DNA from: Actinomycetes bacterium
Lineage (GTDB): Bacteria > Actinomycetota > Acidimicrobiia > Acidimicrobiales > Ilumatobacteraceae
Reading direction: 5' to 3'
Length of the DNA: 64,000 nucleotides
Assembly (NCBI GenBank): GCA_029782355.1
Contig: JAKOUY010000031.1
Coordinates: forward strand, 248,001-312,000
A model generated the notes under the pieces. The model was not told where the DNA came from and searched no databases. It saw only the letters and a list, made by a program, of their open reading frames with translations. Of the stretch, positions 59,302 through 64,000 are shown one piece after another. The translations under genes were made by a program, and so were the position numbers. Position 1 is the stretch's first letter. Each line of letters opens with the position of its first letter.

Positions 59302-60450
59302 GTGCTGCCCCTGCTGGTCATCGCCGACGACCGCACCGGCGCCCTGGAGACCGCTGGCGAGCTGGCCGAGCGCCTCCGAGGAGCGGTGACGGTCACGGTG
59401 GGTCGGCGCAGCGATCACCCGGTGAGCGTGGTGGACATCGCCTCGCGCCACCTGCCCGGCTCGGTGGCGGCGGCGCGCCTCGACGGGCTCGGCCTCGATC
59501 GATGGGACGGTCGGCTGGCCCACAAGCTCGACTCGCTGCTGCGCGGCAATTGGGCGGCGGAGCTCGCCGCACTCGGAGCGGCGGGCGGGCGGCGGATCGT
59601 GGTGGTACCCGCATTCCCGGCTATGGATCGGCTGTGCGTCGACGGGGTCGTTCGTGCGGGCGGGGTGCCGGTCGACCAGCTGGCCGATGCTCGCCGGGCA
59701 GCCGCGACCGCTCGCCCGGCCGCGTCGCTCGGCGCCGTGGAGCTGCAGGTGGGCGGTGTGCCCGGTTGGCTGGCCGGTTCGGCACCGGTGGCGGTGTGCG
59801 ACGCCGCCAGCGATGCCGATCTGGCGGCCATCGCTGCGCACCTCGCCGATCACACGGAGGTCATCGTGTCCGGCACCGCCGCGGTGCTCGCCGCGCTGGC
59901 CGCCGCCATCCACCCAAGCTGTTCAGCGAATGTCGATGCCCAGCCGACATTTGCTGATCACCCCGGGGGTGTCGGGCGGGACGGGCGGGCCGGGCACGCC
60001 ACCCACCCAACCTGTTCAGCGAATGTCGATGCCCGGCCGACATTTGCTGATCACCCCGGGGGTGGTAGGCGTGTCGGGCGGGCGGTGGTCGTGTTGGGGA
60101 GCGTCCATCCCGTCGCCCTGGCGCAGGCGTCCGCCGCCGAGGCGTTGCCCGGCGTCACCGTCGTGCGGACCGACCGCTCAGCCGGGTCGACGCCGGACGA
60201 GCTGCTCGACGACCTGGCCGGACGGGCCCGTCCGTGCCTGGATGGCGCCGACCTGATCGTGATGGTCGGCGGGGACACCGCTGCCCACCTGCTGGGCGAC
60301 GACGCCGTCGAGGTCCGCGGGCTGGTCGGGACCGGCATGCCATGGTTCACCTCGACGAGATTCCCCGGCGCGACGATCGTCACCAAACCCGGGAGCTTCG
60401 GGGATCCCGGCACGCTGGCCGACCTGCTGCGCGCCAGGATGTCACCGTGA
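59302..60450 (+). CDS. Four-carbon acid sugar kinase (DUF1537) carrying an inserted repeat
   Basis: 382 residues. N-domain LPLLVIADDRTGALETAGELAERL and HKLDSLLRGNWAAELAAL, then C-domain VVVLGSVHPVALAQ, ADLIVMVGGDTAAHLL and GMPWFTSTRFPGATIVTKPGSFGDPGTL. These kinases phosphorylate D-threonate or D-erythronate for catabolism, and pairing with PdxA2 next door fits. Between the domains, residues about 204-254, a 31-residue unit is repeated (HPSCSANVDAQPTFADHPGG, then HPTCSANVDARPTFADHPGG). It comes from two copies of a hairpin element in the DNA and looks foreign to the fold. Confidence 0.85.
   Translation: MLPLLVIADDRTGALETAGELAERLRGAVTVTVGRRSDHPVSVVDIASRHLPGSVAAARLDGLGLDRWDGRLAHKLDSLLRGNWAAELAALGAAGGRRIVVVPAFPAMDRLCVDGVVRAGGVPVDQLADARRAAATARPAASLGAVELQVGGVPGWLAGSAPVAVCDAASDADLAAIAAHLADHTEVIVSGTAAVLAALAAAIHPSCSANVDAQPTFADHPGGVGRDGRAGHATHPTCSANVDARPTFADHPGGGRRVGRAVVVLGSVHPVALAQASAAEALPGVTVVRTDRSAGSTPDELLDDLAGRARPCLDGADLIVMVGGDTAAHLLGDDAVEVRGLVGTGMPWFTSTRFPGATIVTKPGSFGDPGTLADLLRARMSP
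59911..60064. repeat. Two 61-bp hairpin repeats inside the acid-sugar kinase gene
   Basis: Copies at 59911-59971 and 60004-60064 differ at 2 of 61 bases; the 93-bp period is a multiple of three and keeps the frame. Each has a 13-bp stem, TCAGCGAATGTCG (59923-59935 in copy 1) with CGACATTTGCTGA (59945-59957), containing one G-T wobble pair, and ends in the small palindrome CACCCCGGGGGTG. Confidence 0.85.
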
Positions 60451-61403
60451 CACCGATGGCCATCACCATGGGCGACGCCGCCGGCGTCGGTCCGGAGATC
60501 GTCCTGCGCCGGGCCGCCGCCGGCCAGCTCGGCGACGATGTGGTGGTCTACGGCGATGCGGCGATCCTCCGGCGGGGAGCCGAGCACCTCGGACTGCAGA
60601 TCGACTGGTCGGCGCTGCACGTCGAGGACGCCGGATTGCTGGGAGCGGGCGAGTTCGCCCCCGGTGAGCTGTCGGCGGCGTCGGGTGCGGCGGCACGGGC
60701 CTACGTCGAGCGGGCGACGCGTGATGCCCTCGCCGGGCGGGTGGCCGGGCTGGTGACGATGCCGATGAACAAGGAGGCGACGCAGCTCTCCGATCCCGGG
60801 TTCGTCGGCCACACCGAGTTCATCGCCGAACTGTGCGGCTCGCCGTCGGTGACGATGATGCTTGTGGCCGGGGACCTGGCCGTGACCCATGTCAGCACGC
60901 ACTGCTCGCTGCGCCAGGCCATCGAGCGGGTCACCACCGAGCGGGTGATCGAGGTGATCCGGCTCACCGACGCGACGCTGCGCCGATTCCTCGAGCGCCC
61001 GAGGGTGGCGGTGTGTGGGCTCAACCCGCACGCCGGCGAACACGGTCTCTTCGGCACCGAGGATGCCGACGAGATCGCCCCGGCGATCGCCGCCGCTCGA
61101 TCCGAGGGCATCGATGCCAGCGGGCCGCATCCGGCCGACACCGTGTTCTTCCAGGCCGTGCACCGCCACCGCTACGACGCCATCGTGTGCATGTATCACG
61201 ATCAGGGACACGGCCCCACCAAGCTGCTGGCCTTCGACAGCGGGGTCAACGTGACCGTCGGCCTGCCCATCGTGCGCACCTCGGTCGATCACGGGACGGC
61301 GTTCGACATCGCCTGGACCGGCCAGGCGTTCACCGACTCGCTCGACCACGCCCTGCGCTACGCCTGGCGCCTGGCCGGGCGCCCCGAGGCGATGGCACAC
61401 TGA
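60447..61403 (+). CDS. pdxA2: 4-phosphothreonate/erythronate dehydrogenase (PdxA2)
   Basis: 318 residues. PdxA family: AITMGDAAGVGPEI, MPMNKEATQLSDPGFVGHTEFIAELCG, metal-binding THVSTHCSLRQAIERV, GLNPHAGEHGLFGTED and MYHDQGHGPTKLLAF. PdxA2 proteins oxidatively decarboxylate 4-phospho-D-threonate or -erythronate to dihydroxyacetone phosphate. Linkage to the DUF1537 kinase by a GTGA overlap (60447-60450) supports this over pyridoxine synthesis. No aldolase or isomerase of the pathway is nearby. Confidence 0.9.
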   Translation: MTPMAITMGDAAGVGPEIVLRRAAAGQLGDDVVVYGDAAILRRGAEHLGLQIDWSALHVEDAGLLGAGEFAPGELSAASGAAARAYVERATRDALAGRVAGLVTMPMNKEATQLSDPGFVGHTEFIAELCGSPSVTMMLVAGDLAVTHVSTHCSLRQAIERVTTERVIEVIRLTDATLRRFLERPRVAVCGLNPHAGEHGLFGTEDADEIAPAIAAARSEGIDASGPHPADTVFFQAVHRHRYDAIVCMYHDQGHGPTKLLAFDSGVNVTVGLPIVRTSVDHGTAFDIAWTGQAFTDSLDHALRYAWRLAGRPEAMAH

Positions 61404-61408
61404 CCGCC

Positions 61409-61756
61409 ATGCCCATGCGCGAGGAGTGCCGGCACTACGAGAGCCGGACGTACGCCAACGGGGAGACCGTGCGCAAGTGCAACATCGACCGCGCCCCCGA
61501 CGCACCGTGGCGGTGCCCGGACCCGTGCCCGAGCTTCGAGGTGCGTGTCGGCGTCGGCTGGACGTACGGGTCGCTGGTCAACACCGTCGCGCCGGAGCCA
61601 CCGCCGGGCCTCGACGACGGCAGCGCCGCGGCGATCCTCGACGAGGCCGAGGACGTGGTCAACGCCGCAGCGACGGACATCCTCGCCCAGGTCCAGGCCG
61701 AGCAATCGACCTCCGGTCAGCCTCGAGGCTGGCGCCGCCTCTTCCGCAAACGCTGA
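61409..61756 (+). CDS. Small conserved Cys-rich protein of unknown function
   Basis: 115 residues. The N-terminal half has CRHYESRTYANGETVRKCNIDRAPDAPWRCPDPCPSFE: Cys at about 7, 22, 33 and 37, a likely zinc or iron-sulfur site. It continues VGWTYGSLVNT, then an acidic helix EAEDVVNAAATDILAQVQAEQ, and ends RRLFRKR. I recall similar actinobacterial proteins without an assigned function. It starts 5 bp after pdxA2, so co-transcription is possible, but it may belong functionally with the suf genes 2 kb downstream. Confidence 0.72.
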   Translation: MPMREECRHYESRTYANGETVRKCNIDRAPDAPWRCPDPCPSFEVRVGVGWTYGSLVNTVAPEPPPGLDDGSAAAILDEAEDVVNAAATDILAQVQAEQSTSGQPRGWRRLFRKR

Positions 61757-61784
61757 CGTCACCCGTCGCGTGACCGCCGCGCAG

Positions 61785-62768
61785 TCACGATCCGGGCGGG
61801 ATGGTCATCTTGACGGACCCGCTCGCCGGCTCGACCGTCGCGGTGCTGGCAATTCTGGCCATCACTCCGAGGTTCGATTCGCTCATTCTGCTACCGCTCC
61901 AGCCAACGATCGCGTAGACGCCAGGCTGGATCTCCCAAGCCCACGCTCCGTTGGCGATGCCCGCTAACGCCGCAGAGTGTCCGTCAACGTCGGCGCGTTT
62001 CAGGTCGTGTGTGGAGCTGAGCAGCAGATCCCATTCGACGCCGACGTTGTTGGACACCTCGGCGAAGACGAGGCCCCCCGACGAACCGACCCCGAGGACA
62101 TCGCCGCCGAGCGAAGCGAACTGGCCTGTCGAATACCGCTGCTCGCTCTTCCAGGTCGGGCCCATGATCCCGTCGAACGTGCGGCGATATCGATCAGGCG
62201 GGGTGATCACAGCTCGATCCCCATCAACACGCACCAAGTCGGCGAGACGGACGAGTTCGTCATGGCCCAGGTCGCCGCGAATCTCCGCAGTGAAGCGGCC
62301 CAGTTGCCAGCGGTAGCGGTACGGCGAGACCACACCCGGCTTGCCGCCCACCTCAGACGGTAACGGCACAACCGGGTAGCTAACCATTGCGGTGTGGTAG
62401 GCGAACGTGCCGTCGACGTCGCGTAGAACGATGGCTTGAGGGCCAGTTCCGGGTCCGATGTTGCGAATCGCAGAAACGGGGTCGGGCACGGTGAGCGTCG
62501 TGCCATCGGCTCGAAGTTGGATCGTGAACTTGGGTGTTTCAGGCTCGGCACCGGTGGGTGGCGCCGAAGCCAGTGATGGCACCGGCAGGTGCTGCGCGCC
62601 GATCGCCGCGAGGCCGGCCACGATTGCTGCTGCCCCGGCAAGCGTCGGCCACACGCGGCGCGGTCTCCCGATTCGAGTCACGGGCGCGCTGCGTTGGGGA
62701 ATCACCAGCGTCTCGGCGTGCCGTATCAGGGCTGCGCGGAGTTCGTGTTCGAATTCGATGTCAGTCAC
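61785..62768 (-). CDS. Membrane-anchored partner of the second ECF sigma factor
   Basis: 327 residues: cytoplasmic start IEFEHELRAALIRHAETLV, one membrane helix (WPTLAGAAAIVAGLAAIGAQ, about residues 40-60), then an external domain without recognisable family. GTG 62768 overlaps the sigma stop by 8 bases. By position it should regulate the sigma factor, but as in the pair at 38.5-39.9 kb there is no ZAS motif. The base composition is less extreme than its neighbours, with more A/T in third positions, which may indicate recent acquisition. Confidence 0.72.
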   Translation of the reverse strand: MTDIEFEHELRAALIRHAETLVIPQRSAPVTRIGRPRRVWPTLAGAAAIVAGLAAIGAQHLPVPSLASAPPTGAEPETPKFTIQLRADGTTLTVPDPVSAIRNIGPGTGPQAIVLRDVDGTFAYHTAMVSYPVVPLPSEVGGKPGVVSPYRYRWQLGRFTAEIRGDLGHDELVRLADLVRVDGDRAVITPPDRYRRTFDGIMGPTWKSEQRYSTGQFASLGGDVLGVGSSGGLVFAEVSNNVGVEWDLLLSSTHDLKRADVDGHSAALAGIANGAWAWEIQPGVYAIVGWSGSRMSESNLGVMARIASTATVEPASGSVKMTIPPGS

Positions 62769-63261
62769 GGTGAATCTCCTCGCGTAGGCGTTCGAGGGCT
62801 CGGTGCACGGTCGACTTCACCGTGCCGACGCTGACACCCATGACGCGGGCCGTCTCGGCCTCACTGAGGTCGGCGTAGAAGCGCAGCACCACGGCGGTGC
62901 GTTGGCGAAGTGGCAATCTCGACACGGCATCGACCAAGGGTTCAGTCGGTGCCGGGTCACCGCTCGGCCCCGGCATCAAACGTGGTGCGTACCGGCCGGC
63001 CGTACTTCGCCGTCGGCGCTCGTTGAGACATGCGCGTACCACCACGACGCGCAGCCAGGCCGAGGGCGACTCGACCCGATCGAGTTGGCGGTGGAGCGCT
63101 GCGAACGCCTCCTGCACCACGTCGTCAGCGTGAGCGGTGGAACCGAGCGTCATCGCAGCTAGTCGTACGAGCCCGTGACGGTGCTCGCGGTAGAGCGCCT
63201 CGAACGTGCGGCCTGCGCCCGATGTTTGGACCCGCTCCCCGATCACTACCTCCAGTGTCAC
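62761..63261 (-). CDS. ECF sigma factor, SigE-like
   Basis: 166 residues. Region 2 FEALYREHRHGLVRLAAMTLGSTAHADDVVQEAFAALHRQL, region 4 LPLRQRTAVVLRFYADLSEAETARVMGVSVGTVKSTVHRALERL. GTG 63261 is used; a second GTG at 63246 has a GGAGG only 2 nt away. It directs RNA polymerase to an unknown extracytoplasmic-stress promoter set. Runs opposite to sufD. Confidence 0.87.
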   Translation of the reverse strand: MTLEVVIGERVQTSGAGRTFEALYREHRHGLVRLAAMTLGSTAHADDVVQEAFAALHRQLDRVESPSAWLRVVVVRACLNERRRRSTAGRYAPRLMPGPSGDPAPTEPLVDAVSRLPLRQRTAVVLRFYADLSEAETARVMGVSVGTVKSTVHRALERLREEIHRD

Positions 63262-63294
63262 GCACGCACTCCGAAAGGTTGCCTCGCCGCACCG

Positions 63295-63338
63295 GTGTTC
63301 AGCGCCGATGGTGGAAATCGGGTATTTGCGCTGAACAC
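63295..63338. repeat. Hairpin repeat resembling those in the acid-sugar kinase gene
   Basis: GTGTTCAGCGC (63295-63305) pairs perfectly with GCGCTGAACAC (63328-63338). The stem shares GTTCAGCG, and on the other side ATTTGC-CTGA, with the repeats at 59911-60064. It lies in the gap between the sigma gene and sufD. Confidence 0.6.
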
Positions 63339-63380
63339 GTTGCGGCTTGGGCAGGGCGGCGGTGAGCTTCGGGATTTCTC

Positions 63381-63398
63381 CTACGCGCGTAGTAGAAT
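63381..63398 (+). promoter_or_regulatory. sufD promoter with overlapping palindrome
   Basis: CTACGCGCGTAG (63381-63392), a perfect 12-bp palindrome, is directly followed by TAGAAT (63393-63398), 7 nt before GTG 63406. A protein on the palindrome would cover the -10 region. The similar site before sufB is at 56503-56514. Confidence 0.55.
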
Positions 63399-63405
63399 TC
63401 AGCCC

Positions 63406-64000
63406 GTGCCGACGCCGACGTTGACGTTGCCCACTGCCGAGCAGGAGGTGTGGCGCTACAGCCGGATCGGGGAGTTGCAGCTTGACCGCTACGACGCCAC
63501 CCCGTGCCGAACCACGATCGATGCCCCGGCGGGAATCGTCTGTGACGGCGACGTTCCGTCACTGACGATTCACGACTGCTTCGACGAACTCAGCGAGGCC
63601 CATGCCGAGCCGGTGGTTCTGCGCGTCACGGCGGGCCGGGCCGTCGCCCAGGCGGTGACCGTTGACCACGTCATCGAGGCCAGCGGCTCCTCGAGCTATC
63701 CCCGCCTGGTCCTCGACGTCGGCGCCGAGGCCGACGTGACCGTGATCGAGACGTTCAGCTCTGCCGACGATGTCGATGCGCTGATCGTCCCCCGTGTCCA
63801 GATCCGCGCGGCCCAGGGCGCCCGGGTCAACTACCTGGCGGTCAACCTCCTCGGGCGCCGGACCTGGCAGCTCGGCCACCAGGAGGCGGTGGGCGAGCGG
63901 GATTCGACCATTCGCTTGGCCACCGTGGCCCTCGGCGGGGACTACGCCCGGGTGCGCACCGACGCCAGGGCGGCAGGCCCGGGTGCCACCACCACGCAGG
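63406..64000 (+). CDS. sufD: Fe-S cluster assembly protein SufD (N-terminal part, runs off the window)
   Basis: 198 complete codons to the window end. LPTAEQEVWRYSRIGELQLDRY is the SufD-type start (EEWRY motif); then SSSYPRLVLDVGAEADVTVIETFSS and VEDxxx-like VDALIVPRVQIRAAQGARVNYLAVNLLGRRTWQLGHQEAVGERDSTIRLATVALGGDYARVRTDA match the SufBD fold. SufD works with SufB and SufC. GTG 63406 stands 7 nt after a TAGAAT box with no ribosome site, so the transcript is probably leaderless. SufC and SufS may follow beyond the window. Confidence 0.85.
   Translation, partial: MPTPTLTLPTAEQEVWRYSRIGELQLDRYDATPCRTTIDAPAGIVCDGDVPSLTIHDCFDELSEAHAEPVVLRVTAGRAVAQAVTVDHVIEASGSSSYPRLVLDVGAEADVTVIETFSSADDVDALIVPRVQIRAAQGARVNYLAVNLLGRRTWQLGHQEAVGERDSTIRLATVALGGDYARVRTDARAAGPGATTTQ

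Noticed and set aside
59911-60064. Frameshift or assembly error in the acid-sugar kinase
   Set aside because: The period is 93 bp, the frame stays open, and conserved kinase motifs are found on both sides in the same frame.
60447-61403. PdxA of vitamin B6 synthesis
   Set aside because: Translational coupling to a DUF1537 kinase and the PdxA2-type context point to acid-sugar catabolism; no pdxJ nearby.
1-64000. tRNA, rRNA, transposase, integrase or prophage genes
   Set aside because: No sequence resembling these was found by reading; gaps are short and explained by promoters, hairpins or repeats.

Overview
The window is high-GC DNA (roughly 70 % by eye) from an actinomycete-type genome. It is packed with F420-linked enzymes (two luciferase-like oxidoreductases, a Ddn-type nitroreductase, an FrhB-like protein), steroid-type side-chain catabolism genes, ATGA/GTGA stop-start overlaps and leaderless promoters. 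An uncultured or environmental member of the Acidimicrobiia is my best guess; this is inference from gene content only. I see no rRNA, tRNA, phage, transposase or CRISPR.

Layout. 1-5.8 kb: end of a Bcp peroxiredoxin, a dienelactone hydrolase, an esterase, an FrhB-like iron-sulfur protein, an MFS exporter and its ArsR-type regulator. 5.8-6.14 kb: the only long non-coding stretch, made of tandem hairpins and a G-rich duplicated block. 6.1-10.4 kb: complete Ugp-type ABC importer. 10.4-14.5 kb: CysNC, CysD and a cytochrome P450. 15.7-19.4 kb: Ltp2, ChsH1, an acyl-CoA dehydrogenase and ChsH2, a compact relative of the mycobacterial steroid side-chain (igr) operon, divergent from a SnoaL-like/F420 oxidoreductase pair. 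21-27.9 kb: Liv-type ABC importer with two tandem substrate-binding proteins, a fused LivH-LivM permease and two ATPases. 28-47.99 kb: catabolic enzymes (SDRs, carotenoid oxygenase, old yellow enzyme, CoA-transferase, ALDH, amidohydrolases, acyl-CoA ligase, carboxyltransferase) and an ECF sigma pair. 48-52.7 kb: DUF4407 membrane protein, then a three-gene operon ending in a UGSC-family selenoprotein read through an in-frame TGA. 52.8-64 kb: MBL hydrolase, MauE-like protein, oligopeptidase B, ferredoxin, SufB, MFS, acid-sugar kinase plus PdxA2, a second ECF sigma pair, and the start of SufD.

How the genes work together. Four intergenic regions carry a 19-bp inverted repeat, ATCTGAC-N5-GTCAGAT or a close variant. 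They lie at the chsH2/SnoaL, second Liv binding protein, ALDH/amidohydrolase and amidohydrolase/SDR promoters. I infer one regulon that couples import of an acidic or lipid-like substrate to CoA activation and beta-oxidation-like side-chain removal. The regulator is not in the window.

Most interesting items: the selenoprotein operon with its bSECIS hairpin, this regulon, an in-frame duplicated hairpin inside the acid-sugar kinase, two long palindromes sharing one core, a split suf locus with a shared operator-like palindrome, and a very consistent leaderless promoter pattern (TANNNT, then 6-8 nt, then ATG/GTG).
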